A DNA stretch of 64,000 nucleotides from Streptomyces dangxiongensis (GCF_003675325.1 NZ_CP033073.1:7440001-7504000), one strand, 5' to 3'. Positions 16,210-25,615 are shown, numbered from the stretch's first letter. The notes: generated by a model from the letters alone, not told the origin. Numbers and translations are program-made.

Positions 16210-18168
16210 ATGCGCTATCGATTCGCGCTGCCCGGACGCAGGGCCGGACGCAGAGCCGGCCGCCCGGCCGTGCGGCCGGCCGCCGCGGCCGCCGTCTGTG
16301 TGACCCTGGCCGGCCTGCTGTCCACCCCGGCGCTCGCGGCACCCCCGGCCCGCCCCGGCACGGCCGCCGCTGCCCGCGCGCACCTCCCCGTGCCGTCGCC
16401 CGCCGCCGCGACCACCCTCCCCACCGAGCGTCCCGCGGTCCAGGCCCGGCGCCTCAGTCCCGCCCGACTCCGGCCCCAGCAGCCCCTGTTCACCCGTCCG
16501 GCCGCGCGCAGGGCGCAGGTGGCCTCCTGCACCCCGGCCGACTTCGGCAGCCGTACCGGCGCCGCGCTCGTGTCGTACGTGAAGGCCGCGACCGCGGACT
16601 GCGTCAACACCCTCTTCCCGGTCGCGGGCAAGACCGCGTACGACGTCTTCCGCCAGTCCCAGATGCTGACCGTCGCGAACGCGTTCACGCGCACCGCCGG
16701 GCGGTACCGCGGCGACAACTCCGGCAGCCTGCTCCAGTTGGTCCTCTTCCTGCGCGCCGGCTACTACGCGCAGTTCAACCACCCGGGAGACGTGGGCACC
16801 TACTCCCCGCGGCTGACCACGGCCGTCACCGCCGGCATGGACGCCTTCTTCGCCCGCTCCCACTCCCGTGACGTCTCCGCGGCCAACGGTGACATCCTCG
16901 GCGAGACCGTCATCCTCACCGACAGCGCCGACCAGCAGGGCCGCTATCTCTCCGTCTACCGGCGGCTGCTGACCGCCTACGACAGCACGTACGACCCGGT
17001 CGACAGCATGATCAGGGCCGTCAACGACGTCTACACGCCACTGTGGCGCGGCAACTGGAACCCGGAGTACGTACGGGCGGTCGAGGCCGACCCGCGGATC
17101 ACCGACACCCTGTACGACTTCGCCCTGGCCCACACCGACCGGCTCGGCACCGGCCTGGCCTTCCTGGACTCCAACGCCGGCATGAACCTGGCCCGTTACA
17201 CCGAACACCCCGAACTACGCCCCACCGTACGGCCGTTGGTGAAGGACCTGCTGGACCGGACCGCTATCACCGGCCCGACGGCCGGGCTGTGGGTGGCGGT
17301 GGCCGCGCAGGCCGACGCCTACGACAACGCCGACTGCGGCTACTACGACGTGTGCGGCCTGCCGGACAAGCTCGCCCGGGCCGTCCTGCCCGTCACCCGC
17401 CGCTGCGACGCGAACGTCACCGTCCACGCCCAGGCGCTCACCGAGGCCGACCTCGACGCGGTCTGCGCCGGAGTGCTGCACCAGGACGCCTACTTCCGCG
17501 GCATCGTGCGGGCCGACGGCGCGATACCCGGCCAGTACGCCTCCACGGTCCGGCTCGTCGTCTTCGCCAGCCGCGCCGACTACCAGACGTACGCCGGTCC
17601 CATGTACGGCATCAGCACCGACAACGGCGGCATGACGCTGGGCGGCGATCCGTCGGATCCGGCGAACCAAGCGATGTCGATCATGTACCAGAAGGACCGG
17701 GACGACGGCTTCACGGCCCGGATCTGGAACCTCAACCACGAGTACACGCACTTCCTGGACGCCCGCGACGACATGGCGGGCGACTTCGGCCGGCAGATAT
17801 CGGTGCCGGACGTGTGGTGGATCGAGGGCCTCGCCGAGTACGTCTCCTACGGTTACCGGGGCCTGGCCTACGACCAGGCGGCCCAGGAGGCCGGCAGGCA
17901 CACGTACCGGCTGAGCACCCTGTTCGGCAGCACCTACGACAACAGCGACGTCACCCGCACCTACCCATGGGGCTACCTCGCGGTGCGCTACATGCTCGAG
18001 AGGCACCCCGACGACGTCCAGCGCATGCTCGCCCGCTTCCGCGCGGGTGACTACACCGGCGGATACGCCGTCTACCACGACGGCATCGGCACCCGCTACG
18101 ACGCCGACTTCGACCAGTGGCTCACCGCGTGCGCCGCGGGCACCTGCGCCAGGCCGGCCGCGGCCTGA
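16210..18168 (+). CDS. Secreted M9-family (collagenase) zinc metallopeptidase
   Basis: A 652-residue secreted protease. A long Arg-rich signal region ends near LSTPALAAPPAR, followed by a pro-like Ala/Pro segment. An activator-type helical domain (about 100-380) precedes the peptidase domain with the zinc motif HEYTH (H510-E511-H514) and the third ligand Glu in IEGLAEY (E539). This is the M9 gluzincin pattern. Family enzymes degrade collagen or related peptides. Streptomyces and clostridial collagenases often carry extra C-terminal PKD or binding domains; this one ends soon after the catalytic domain (GTCARPAAA), so it is a short form. GGAGGAATCCCG precedes the ATG. Confidence 0.9.
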   Translation: MRYRFALPGRRAGRRAGRPAVRPAAAAAVCVTLAGLLSTPALAAPPARPGTAAAARAHLPVPSPAAATTLPTERPAVQARRLSPARLRPQQPLFTRPAARRAQVASCTPADFGSRTGAALVSYVKAATADCVNTLFPVAGKTAYDVFRQSQMLTVANAFTRTAGRYRGDNSGSLLQLVLFLRAGYYAQFNHPGDVGTYSPRLTTAVTAGMDAFFARSHSRDVSAANGDILGETVILTDSADQQGRYLSVYRRLLTAYDSTYDPVDSMIRAVNDVYTPLWRGNWNPEYVRAVEADPRITDTLYDFALAHTDRLGTGLAFLDSNAGMNLARYTEHPELRPTVRPLVKDLLDRTAITGPTAGLWVAVAAQADAYDNADCGYYDVCGLPDKLARAVLPVTRRCDANVTVHAQALTEADLDAVCAGVLHQDAYFRGIVRADGAIPGQYASTVRLVVFASRADYQTYAGPMYGISTDNGGMTLGGDPSDPANQAMSIMYQKDRDDGFTARIWNLNHEYTHFLDARDDMAGDFGRQISVPDVWWIEGLAEYVSYGYRGLAYDQAAQEAGRHTYRLSTLFGSTYDNSDVTRTYPWGYLAVRYMLERHPDDVQRMLARFRAGDYTGGYAVYHDGIGTRYDADFDQWLTACAAGTCARPAAA

Positions 18169-18189
18169 GCGCACGCGCCCGGTAGAGGA

Positions 18190-18222
18190 AGGCCGTCGGC
18201 CGGGGATCCCGGCCGGCGGCCT
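18190..18222. terminator. Bidirectional terminator between collagenase and gap
   Basis: A 15-bp inverted repeat, 18190-18204 (AGGCCGTCGGCCGGG) and 18208-18222, with one G-T wobble and a 3-base loop, lies between convergent genes. Confidence 0.7.
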
Positions 18223-18246
18223 CAGGCGTACGCGGGGCCCGGGGGA

Positions 18247-19698
18247 TCAGACCGCCGTGGCCGGGTACGTCGGGTACTCCACGCCCGACACGTGCTGGAC
18301 GACGCGGACGACCTGGCAGGAATAGCCGAACTCGTTGTCGTACCAGAGGTAGAGGATCGCGTTGTCGCCGTCGACCTTGAGGGCGCCGGCGTCCACGATC
18401 GAGGCGTGGCGCGAGCCGATGAAGTCGCTGGAGACCGCGTCGGGTGCCGTGATGAAGTCGATCTGACGCTTCAGCGGTGAGGTCAGCGACACCTCGCGCA
18501 GGTATTCGTGGACCTCCTCGCGGCTGGCCTCGCGGGCCAGCCGGAGGTTGAGGATCGCGATGGAGACGTCCGGCACCGGAACGCGGATCGAGCTGCCGCT
18601 GATCTTCGCCTTCAGATCGGGCAGCGCCTTGGCGACGGCGGAGGCGGCACCCGTCTCGGTGATCACCATGTTGAGCGGCGCGGAGCGGCCACGGCGCTCG
18701 GACTTGTGGTAATTGTCCAGCAGGTTCTGGTCGTTGGTGAACGAGTGGACGGTCTCCACGTGTCCGCGCAGCACGCCGTACTCGTCGTCCATCGCCTTCA
18801 GTGGCGGCACGATCGCGTTGGTGGTGCAGGAGGCGCAGGACAGGATCTGCTCGTCGGGCTTGATGGTGTCGTGGTTGACGCCGTGCACGATGTTCGGGAC
18901 GTCGCCCTTGCCCGGCGCGGTCAGCACGACCTTCTCGATGCCGGGGCGCAGGTGCTGGGACAGGCCCTCGCGGTCACGCCACTTGCCGGTGTTGTCGATG
19001 AGGATGGCGTTGCGGATGCCGTACTCGGTGTAGTCCACGTGCGACGGGTCGTCGGCGTAGATCACCTTGATCTCGTTGCCGTTGGCGACGATCGTGCTGT
19101 TGTCCTCGTCCAACGTGATCGTGCCCTGGAACTGGCCGTGGATGGAGTCGCGGCGCAGCAGCGAGGCGCGCTTGACGAGGTCCCCGGCGGCCCGGCCGCC
19201 GCCGCGCACGACGATGGCGCGCAGTCGCAGGCCGTTGCCGGAACCCGACTTCTCGATGAGCAGGCGGGCGACGAGCCGGCCGATGCGGCCGAAGCCGTAC
19301 AGGACGACGTCGCGCGGCTCGCGCCGCTCGACCCGGTCGTCGCCGGTGGCACCGGCGACGGCCTCCGCGGTGAACTCCGCCACGCTCAGGCCGCGCTCGT
19401 CGGCCTGGTACAGGGTGGCCAGCATGCCGAGGTCGATCTGGGACGGCCCGAGGTCGAGGGCGGTCAGCGCCTCCAGGAACGGCATCGTCTCGGTGACCGA
19501 CAGCTCCGCACCGGCGATCTGGCGGGCGAAGCGGTGCGTCTTGAGGATGCTGACCACCGACTTGTTCACCAGGGAGCGGCTGTGCAGCAGGACGGTCACG
19601 TCCCGCTCGCGGTGCAGCTTCCCGATGAGCGGGATCATCGACTCCGCGATCTCCTCGCGGATCTTCCAGTTGGTGAACGAGTCGTCGTTGACAGTCAC
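18247..19698 (-). CDS. gap: Glyceraldehyde-3-phosphate dehydrogenase, N-terminally extended type
   Basis: A 483-residue NAD(P)-dependent GAPDH. Residues 131-141 are the Rossmann motif VVLYGFGRIGR, and the catalytic Cys is C291 in SCASCTTN. The usual NEFGYSCQVV block appears near the end. Residues 1-125 are an extra helical N-terminal domain absent from the 330-residue glycolytic enzyme but seen in a separate actinobacterial/proteobacterial GAPDH group. It may serve gluconeogenesis or a different cofactor. The start is GTG at 19698; the frame upstream has no better site. The upstream DNA is comparatively AT-rich (CATATGATAACC near 19730), a likely promoter. It is transcribed alone and convergent with the collagenase. 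Confidence 0.92.
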   Translation of the reverse strand: MTVNDDSFTNWKIREEIAESMIPLIGKLHRERDVTVLLHSRSLVNKSVVSILKTHRFARQIAGAELSVTETMPFLEALTALDLGPSQIDLGMLATLYQADERGLSVAEFTAEAVAGATGDDRVERREPRDVVLYGFGRIGRLVARLLIEKSGSGNGLRLRAIVVRGGGRAAGDLVKRASLLRRDSIHGQFQGTITLDEDNSTIVANGNEIKVIYADDPSHVDYTEYGIRNAILIDNTGKWRDREGLSQHLRPGIEKVVLTAPGKGDVPNIVHGVNHDTIKPDEQILSCASCTTNAIVPPLKAMDDEYGVLRGHVETVHSFTNDQNLLDNYHKSERRGRSAPLNMVITETGAASAVAKALPDLKAKISGSSIRVPVPDVSIAILNLRLAREASREEVHEYLREVSLTSPLKRQIDFITAPDAVSSDFIGSRHASIVDAGALKVDGDNAILYLWYDNEFGYSCQVVRVVQHVSGVEYPTYPATAV

Positions 19699-19868
19699 AG
19701 ATCCATCTTTCGAGCTAGGCAGCGCTCATATGATAACCACACCCTTTTCGGGGTCTCTGCGGGGGTGGATGCGGCCCGCCCCGCGATGACATGATCCGAC
19801 CGGGTCCGACGGCACGGACGGGGTCCGCGGCAGCCCGGTGCGGGTCGCTCGCGCGAGTCCGACGGAGC

Positions 19869-19908
19869 CCGACGAGGTCCGAGGGAGTCCGACGAGGTCC
19901 GATGGGGG
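19869..19908. repeat. 20-bp direct repeat upstream of hydrolase gene
   Basis: CCGACGAGGTCCGA occurs at 19869-19882 and 19889-19902 with a 20-bp period, embedded in further GTCCGACGG-like copies from about 19805. It lies directly before the hydrolase ribosome-binding site. Confidence 0.55.
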
Positions 19909-19919
19909 AGAGGCCGCCG

Positions 19920-20612
19920 ATGAGGCTGCACACGCACGAGTGGGGGACCGGCGACCGGATCGCCGTGCTGGTGCACGGGATCATGTCCGACCACCGCACC
20001 TGGCACCGGGTCGCACCAGCCCTGGCGGACAAGGGATACCGCGTCATCGCCGTGGACCTGCGCGGGCACGGCGCGAGCGGCCGGGGCGAGTACAGCCCCG
20101 AGTACTGGGCGGACGACCTCGTGGAGACCCTGCCCGCGGGGGCGGAGCTGGCGATCGGCCACTCTCTCGGGGCCATGGTGCTGGCCGGCGCGGTCGAACG
20201 GCTGGCGCCCGCCCGGGCCGTCTACTGCGACCCCGCCTGGGAGGTGCGCGAGAAACTGGTCGCGGCCTCCGCCTACTTCGCGGCGTTCAGGACCGCCAGC
20301 CGTTCCATGATCAGGAACTTCAATCCGCGCTGGGACGAGGCGGACGTGGACGTCGAGCTGGCCACGCTGGCCGCCTGGGACCCGGCGACGGCCGCCGTCC
20401 TGCCCGGCATCTACGCGGTCGGCCGGACACCGGCCCGCCCGGTGGTGCCCTCCCTGGTGGTGCTGGCCGGCGCCGGTGAACTCCACCGCGCCGGCCTGGA
20501 CGCGGAGTTGAAGCGGCGGGGCTTCGAGGTCCGCACCGTGGAAGGGGCCGGGCACACCCTGTACCGGGACGATTTCGAGGGTTTCATGGGGGCGCTCGAC
20601 GGCTGGATCTGA
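19920..20612 (+). CDS. Alpha/beta-fold hydrolase
   Basis: A 230-residue hydrolase. The oxyanion strand is VLVHGIMSDHRTWHRV, followed by VIAVDLRGHGASGRG. The nucleophile elbow is GHSLGAM, and the catalytic His is in GAGHTLYRDDFEGF near the C-terminus. The domain is compact with a small cap. ATG 19920 follows GGGGGAG and starts directly at the first strand; the in-frame start at 19791 would translate a short repeat tract. The substrate is unknown (esterase, lactonase or haloperoxidase-like). It is monocistronic. Confidence 0.85.
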   Translation: MRLHTHEWGTGDRIAVLVHGIMSDHRTWHRVAPALADKGYRVIAVDLRGHGASGRGEYSPEYWADDLVETLPAGAELAIGHSLGAMVLAGAVERLAPARAVYCDPAWEVREKLVAASAYFAAFRTASRSMIRNFNPRWDEADVDVELATLAAWDPATAAVLPGIYAVGRTPARPVVPSLVVLAGAGELHRAGLDAELKRRGFEVRTVEGAGHTLYRDDFEGFMGALDGWI

Positions 20613-20687
20613 GCAGCCCCCTGAACCGCCGCGGCGCCCTCGGGACGGCGGCCGGGTTCCGGACGTCGGTGCGTCGGGGCGGCGGGG

Positions 20688-21002
20688 TCAGCGCGGGTCG
20701 AAGACGACGCTGGCGAAGCGCGCGCCGGCGGGCGCCGACCGGCCGGGGGCGAGCCGCAGCGCCGTCCCCTTGCACTTCTTCCGCGTGTGGACGACGAGCG
20801 GCTTCCTGGTCCCGTTGTGCGCGCCGCGCGCTTCCTGGGCCATGTCGAAGCACCGGTGGCTCGGCGGGTCGGTGATGGCGTACGCCTTGCCGTGCGGACC
20901 GATCCAGGTGAACGTGCCGTCGGCGGCGAGCGCCGGAGCGGTGGTGGTGAGGGCGAGGGCGAGGCCGCCGAGCACGGCGACGAGCGGACGACACAGGCGC
21001 AT
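20688..21002 (-). CDS. Small secreted protein of unknown function
   Basis: A 104-residue exported protein. Residues 1-26 are a clear Sec signal (MRLCRPLVAVLGGLALALTT, cleavage near ALAADG). The mature part begins GTFTWIGPHGKAYAITDPP and holds two cysteines, in SHRCFDMAQ and RKKCKGTALRL, which could form one disulfide. It is basic and resembles small Streptomyces secreted proteins without known role. The start at 21002 places the signal peptide first and has AAGGAC before it; an earlier in-frame start would bury it. It is convergent with the upstream hydrolase. Confidence 0.7.
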   Translation of the reverse strand: MRLCRPLVAVLGGLALALTTTAPALAADGTFTWIGPHGKAYAITDPPSHRCFDMAQEARGAHNGTRKPLVVHTRKKCKGTALRLAPGRSAPAGARFASVVFDPR

Positions 21003-21178
21003 GGCGGTGTCCTTCGACGAGGGGATGGGGAGCGGACCGGAGCCGCACCCGTAATCTCCCACTCCGTCCCCGCCCGGCCCGGCAGTCGACACGGGAATGT
21101 CCACCGTCCGGGTGATCTGCCGTGCGAAGGCCGTGAATCGGGGTAGGCGAGACGCCCGAGGAAGGAAAGGACCGTCTC

Positions 21179-21499
21179 ATGACGACCTACGTGATCAGCG
21201 TGCCCGGTACCTTCACCAGCGGGATCGGGGCCGATGCCCGTACCCGGCTGGCCCGGGCGCTGCGGCCCGCCGACCCGCACGGCACGCGGATGGGCAATGC
21301 CGAGGACCTCGACGTGCTCAGCCTCAACGAGGACAACACCTTCACCCTCCGCCTGACCGTCGAGGCGGACACCGGCCCGCATGCCGAGGAGGAGGCGCGC
21401 CGGCTCGCGGACTCCGCACTGCGGGACGCGGGCCTGGACGAGGGGAAAGCCCCGCTCGGGCCGGCGGTCATCACCGGAATCGACTCCGAGGTCCGCTGA
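21179..21499 (+). CDS. Hypothetical protein, 106 residues
   Basis: A small soluble acidic protein that I do not recognise. It opens with MTTYVISVPGTFTSGI, has LSLNEDNTFTLRLTVEADT in the middle and an AEEEARRLADSALRDAGL helix, and ends PAVITGIDSEVR. The alternating strand-helix pattern suggests a ferredoxin-like alpha/beta fold. AGGAAAGGA precedes the ATG, and codon use is normal. It lies between a divergent secreted protein and an RsbU-type phosphatase, with no obvious operon partner. Confidence 0.65.
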   Translation: MTTYVISVPGTFTSGIGADARTRLARALRPADPHGTRMGNAEDLDVLSLNEDNTFTLRLTVEADTGPHAEEEARRLADSALRDAGLDEGKAPLGPAVITGIDSEVR

Positions 21500-21631
21500 C
21501 CCGGACCGCGACCGGGCCGGGGTCGAGGGCCGCCGCTGGGGCACGATCACCCCATACGGGTAAAATCTAGGGTTCGTCGAACATTCAGGCGGTCGGCCGT
21601 CCGCGCACCACCGCCCCAGCGGAAGTGATCG

Positions 21632-22495
21632 ATGTCCCGCAAACGCTCCACGGACGAAGGCGACGAGCTGCTGGCCAGACTCGGTTCGCTCACCGCCCAG
21701 GCGCGTCGGCGCGCGGAGTTCCAGCGCACCCAGGTCGAGCTGGCCATCGCCCTCCAGCGCGGCATGCTGCCCCGGGACCTGCCCGCCGCACCCGGTCTCC
21801 ACCTGGCGGTGCGGTACGCGCCGGCCAACATCGGTCTCAACGTGGGCGGCGACTGGTACGACGCCTTCTGCCTGCCCGACGGCCGGATCGGCCTGTCGAT
21901 CGGTGACGTGCAGGGACACAACATCGAGGCCGCCGCCTTCATGGGCCAGGTCAGGGCCGGACTGCGGGCACTCGCCTCCGTCACCGGCGAGCCGGGCGAG
22001 CTCCTGGCCTGCACCAACGACCTGCTGCTCTCCCTGGGCGGCGACCTGTTCGCCACCTGTACGTTCATGCGGCTCGACCCGGCCACCGGAGTGCTGGAGA
22101 GCGCCCGGGCGGGGCACATCCCCTTCGTCTGGGCCACGGCCGACGGCAAGTCCGGCGTCGTCGACGACGAAGGCGGCCCGCCCCTCGGCATCGAGCGGGA
22201 CGTCGCGTACCCGGTGACCCGGCACCGGCTCACCACCGGCGGGGTGTTCGTGCTGGTCACCGACGGTGTCGTGGAAGGGCCGTCGCTGGACATGGAGGAC
22301 GGCCTCGACCAGGTGGTCCGGCTCGCGGGCATCGCCGCCGTCGCCGGCCTGGAGGCCCGCGCGCTCGCCGCGGCCGTGATCAAGGGCGCCGAGAGCGTCG
22401 GCCACGAGGACGACGCCGCCGTCCTCGTCGTCGGTCTGGACGGCCCGAGCACCGCCCCGCGACGGGGGCGGGCCGAGCCTGCCGTGACGGGGTGA
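21632..22495 (+). CDS. RsbU/SpoIIE-type PP2C serine phosphatase (soluble)
   Basis: A 287-residue protein. After a helical N-terminus (AEFQRTQVELAIALQRGMLPRDLP) comes the SpoIIE catalytic domain with VGGDWYDAFCLPDGRIG, GDVQGHNIEAAAFMGQVR and VTDGVVEGP. These supply the Asp ligands for two Mn/Mg ions. Such phosphatases act on phosphorylated anti-sigma antagonists. It has no sensor domain of its own, so input probably comes from a partner protein. An AT-rich patch (GGTAAAATCTAG near 21558) about 75 bases upstream may be its promoter. The ATG follows GGAAG. Confidence 0.9.
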   Translation: MSRKRSTDEGDELLARLGSLTAQARRRAEFQRTQVELAIALQRGMLPRDLPAAPGLHLAVRYAPANIGLNVGGDWYDAFCLPDGRIGLSIGDVQGHNIEAAAFMGQVRAGLRALASVTGEPGELLACTNDLLLSLGGDLFATCTFMRLDPATGVLESARAGHIPFVWATADGKSGVVDDEGGPPLGIERDVAYPVTRHRLTTGGVFVLVTDGVVEGPSLDMEDGLDQVVRLAGIAAVAGLEARALAAAVIKGAESVGHEDDAAVLVVGLDGPSTAPRRGRAEPAVTG

Positions 22496-22669
22496 CGGCC
22501 CAGGCCGGTCATGCCGTGGCTTGTGGTGCGCGAGGTGCGGGGATGCGGGCGGTGCGCGAGCGCCCCTGCGGCCCGGGCGGGGCACGGCGGGGTCGGCCGG
22601 GCCATGTTTCAGCCATAGGGCCGGACCGGACCCCCTGCCGCCTCGCCGAGCCGGGGCCGCCGGTGTGAG

Positions 22670-23689
22670 ATGGCTGGTGTGGTGGGTACCGAGGAGCCGC
22701 GCCGGGCGGGCGTCCGAGCCGTCCAGATACTGGCTGTCGCCGCCTGCTACTACGCGGCGGCCCAGCTCGGCCTGCTGCGCGAGCTGACGGTCGGGGGAGC
22801 CGTCGTCACCCCCATCTGGCCGCCGACCGGCGTCGCCGTCACGGCCCTGCTGGTCCTCGGACTGGGCTGCTGGCCCGGCGTCACACTCGGCGCCTTCTTC
22901 GCGGTCCTGTCCCTCACCACGCCCGGCCCCGAGGTGCTCGGCGTCCTCGTCGGCAACACCGCCGCGCCCGTATGCGCGGCGCTCCTGCTGCGCCGGGCCC
23001 GCTTCCGCACCGACCTCAGCCGGTTGCGCGACGGACTGGCGCTCGTGTTCCTCGGCGCGCTGACCGCCATGCTGATCAGCGCGACCATCGGCGTCGGCCT
23101 CCTCGTGCTGTCGGGCAGCCTGGCCGGCCACAGCTTCTGGATCGTCTGGCTCGCGTGGTGGGTGGGCGACGCGATGGGCGTCCTGATCGTCACCCCGCTC
23201 CTGCTGCTGTTGGTGCACGGCGTGCGCCGGCCGCTGCCGCTGGGCAGGTGGAAGGAGGCGGCCGCGCTGGTCCTCGCCGCCTGCGCCGTCGTACCGCTGT
23301 CGGCCTACAGCTCGATCAGTCTGCTCTTCCTCGTCTACCCGCTCATCATCTGGGCGGCCCTGCGGTTCCAGCTAATGGGCAGCGTCCCGTGCGCGCTGCT
23401 GACCTCCGTGGTGGCCACCGTCGCCGCGACCGACGAGGTGGGGGCCTTCGCGGGGCTGAACCGGGTGGAGATCATGGTCAAACTCCAGGCGTTCAACGGT
23501 GCCATGGCCCTCACCGCGCTGCTGCTGTCAGCGGTGATCATCGAGCAGCACAACACCCGGCGTTCGGTCGAGCGGGCCTGCCAGGAACTGGTCGAGGTAC
23601 TCGAACACCTCACCGCGGGCGAGGCCCCGCCACCGAGGCCGCACAGCGGTACCGACGGCGACCGGGGACGGCAGCCCGAGGCGCCGTGA
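22670..23689 (+). CDS. Stand-alone MASE1-domain integral membrane protein
   Basis: A 339-residue protein with about eight transmembrane helices (VQILAVAACYYAAAQLGLL, TPIWPPTGVAVTALLVLGL, LGVLVGNTAAPVCAALLL, and so on). The WPPTG block and LAWWVGDAMGVLIVTPLLL are hallmarks of MASE1. MASE1 normally forms the membrane sensor of histidine kinases or c-di-GMP enzymes; here no catalytic domain follows, only a short coiled C-terminal tail (QHNTRRSVERACQELVEVLEHL). A phosphatase gene just upstream (175 bases) could be the missing output partner, an inference from position only. The ribosome-binding site is weak. Confidence 0.85.
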   Translation: MAGVVGTEEPRRAGVRAVQILAVAACYYAAAQLGLLRELTVGGAVVTPIWPPTGVAVTALLVLGLGCWPGVTLGAFFAVLSLTTPGPEVLGVLVGNTAAPVCAALLLRRARFRTDLSRLRDGLALVFLGALTAMLISATIGVGLLVLSGSLAGHSFWIVWLAWWVGDAMGVLIVTPLLLLLVHGVRRPLPLGRWKEAAALVLAACAVVPLSAYSSISLLFLVYPLIIWAALRFQLMGSVPCALLTSVVATVAATDEVGAFAGLNRVEIMVKLQAFNGAMALTALLLSAVIIEQHNTRRSVERACQELVEVLEHLTAGEAPPPRPHSGTDGDRGRQPEAP

Positions 23690-24313
23690 GCACGGGGCTG
23701 ACCGAGGGGTGGTGCGTCCCGGTACGGCCCGGCGGACTCGGCACCGCCCCGGCACCGACGCCTCGCCATGCGGCGCCGGCCCCCGACCTCGGCCCGGCGC
23801 ACCGGACACGGATGGCCGGAGGGCTGGCGGAAGCGCGTTCGCGGTCCGCTTCGAGCTGCCGGCCGCGCGGCCCGCTCGGCCGCCACCGCACGCTCGTCCC
23901 GTAGGTCACGGTCGTCGTCCTTCACAAGGCGCCGGCTACCTGCGCGGTGGCCATCGCCGACGCCGTTCCCCGGCGTGTCGAGCGGCCGCCCATGGGCACT
24001 GAGAGACGATGGGCAGAGCCCGCACGGACACAGGGGCTGGACCGGAGGGACAGCGGCGGCATGGAGCGACGGCCGGTGACGGACGGGCCGGACGAGGCCG
24101 GCCCGAGGACCCCGCCCCGCCCCCGGCACCCCACCCCCGCACACGGCCGAGCCCCCCACGCCCACCGGCCGCCCCTCCCCGCCGTACGCCGACGAGGGGA
24201 CTCCGCCGAGCCCGCCGCCCGCCGGCCGGCCCGCGCCCCCGCGCGCCCACGGCCGCGCCGATGCCACACACAGTGCGTCCGCGCCCCGGGCCACCCGCGC
24301 GGACCCCGCAGAC
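23690..24313. other. Long intergenic region, nothing assigned
   Basis: About 620 bases between the MASE1 gene and selA. Several frames are open on both strands because of the GC content, but none has a convincing start, ribosome-binding site or recognisable motif. The second half is extremely C-rich (near 24110-24290). The selA promoter should lie here. Confidence 0.4.
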
Positions 24314-25615
24314 GTGCGGCGTCGTGTTCCCCGTACCGACGCCCTCCTGCGGGAGCCCCGGCTGGCGGCGGCCGTGGAGCGGCTCGGCGCCGGGCTGGTG
24401 AAGACCGCTGTCCGGGAGGCACAGCAGCGGGCCCGGGAGGGGAGCGTGCCGGTGGAGCTGGTGCCGGAGACGGCCCTGGCCCTGCTGCCGGGGAGCGCGG
24501 GCGGCCTGCGGCCGGTGATCAACGCCACCGGGGTGCTGCTCCACACCAACCTGGGGCGCGCCCCGCTCTCCGCCGCTGCCCGGCAGGCGGTCGCGGAGGC
24601 CGCCGGACCCACGGACGTCGAACTCGACCTGACCACGGGGGTGCGGGCCCGCCGGGGGCGCTCGGCGCTCGCCGCGCTGCGGGAGGGCGTGCCGGCCGCC
24701 GGCGCCGCGCACGTCGTCAACAACGGCGCCGCCGCTCTCGTGCTGGCCGCCACCGCCCTCGCGGCCGGCAGGGAGATCATCGTCAGCCGGGGCGAGATGG
24801 TGGAGATCGGCGACGGGTTCCGCCTGCCCGACCTGCTGGTCTCGACCGGGGCCCGGCTCCGTGAGGTGGGTACGACCAACCGCACGGCCCCCGCCGACTA
24901 CGCCGCCGCCGTCGGCCCCGACACGGGCTTCGTGCTCAAGGTGCACCCGTCCAACTTCCGTATCACCGGGTTCACCCGGTCCGCCGAGGTCGTCGACCTC
25001 GCGGGCCTCGGTGTCCCGGTCGTCGTCGACATCGGCTCCGGCCTGCTCGCCCCGCACCCGGCGCTGCCCGCGGAACCCGACGCCGACACCCAGTTGCGCG
25101 CGGGCGCCGCCCTCGTCACCGCCAGCGGCGACAAACTGCTCGGCGGCCCGCAGTGCGGGCTCCTGCTGGGCCGGGAGGACCTCGTCGCCGCCCTGGCCCG
25201 GCATCCGCTGGCCCGCGCGCTCCGTGTCGACAAACTGACCCTCGCCGCCCTGGAGGCCACGCTCACCGGCCCGCCCACCCCGACCGCCCTCGCCCTCACC
25301 GCCGACCCGGACCTCCTCGCGGCCCGCGCCGCCCGCCTCGCCGCGGACCTGTCCGCCGCCGGGGTCGACGCGGAACCCGTCGACAGCGCCGCCACGGTCG
25401 GCGGCGGAGGCGGCCCCGGCGTCACCCTGCCCAGCGCGGCACTGTCCCTGCCCGAGCCGTACGCCCCCGTGCTGCGCAACGGCCGTGTCCCGGTCGTCGG
25501 GCGCCTGGAGGCGGGACGCTGCCTGCTGGATCTGCGGGCGGTGCCGCCGGAGGACGACGAGCGGCTGGCACAGGCCGTACGGGAGGCCCGGGCCGCCGTG
25601 GAAGGACGGACGTGA
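24314..25615 (+). CDS. selA: L-seryl-tRNA(Sec) selenium transferase
   Basis: A 433-residue PLP enzyme that converts Ser-tRNA(Sec) to Sec-tRNA(Sec) using selenophosphate. It begins RRRVPRTDALLREPRL, as SelA proteins do, with INATGVLLHTNLGRAPLS (PLP-domain entry), VVDIGSGLL, and the Schiff-base Lys K274 in TASGDKLLGGPQ. The E. coli protein has 463 residues, so a short N-terminal segment may be missing: the codons upstream of GTG 24314 read similarly (ADPADV) but offer no start. The stop overlaps the selB ATG by one base (TGATG), so the two are translationally coupled. No leader or regulatory element is visible. Confidence 0.95.
   Translation: MRRRVPRTDALLREPRLAAAVERLGAGLVKTAVREAQQRAREGSVPVELVPETALALLPGSAGGLRPVINATGVLLHTNLGRAPLSAAARQAVAEAAGPTDVELDLTTGVRARRGRSALAALREGVPAAGAAHVVNNGAAALVLAATALAAGREIIVSRGEMVEIGDGFRLPDLLVSTGARLREVGTTNRTAPADYAAAVGPDTGFVLKVHPSNFRITGFTRSAEVVDLAGLGVPVVVDIGSGLLAPHPALPAEPDADTQLRAGAALVTASGDKLLGGPQCGLLLGREDLVAALARHPLARALRVDKLTLAALEATLTGPPTPTALALTADPDLLAARAARLAADLSAAGVDAEPVDSAATVGGGGGPGVTLPSAALSLPEPYAPVLRNGRVPVVGRLEAGRCLLDLRAVPPEDDERLAQAVREARAAVEGRT

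Noticed and set aside
20411..23218. A long minus-strand frame of 935 codons
   Set aside because: It crosses several genes with strong family matches on the plus strand and shows no motif of its own.
23947..24422. Possible gene upstream of selA
   Set aside because: The frames are Pro/Arg-rich, lack a ribosome-binding site and show no homologous motif.
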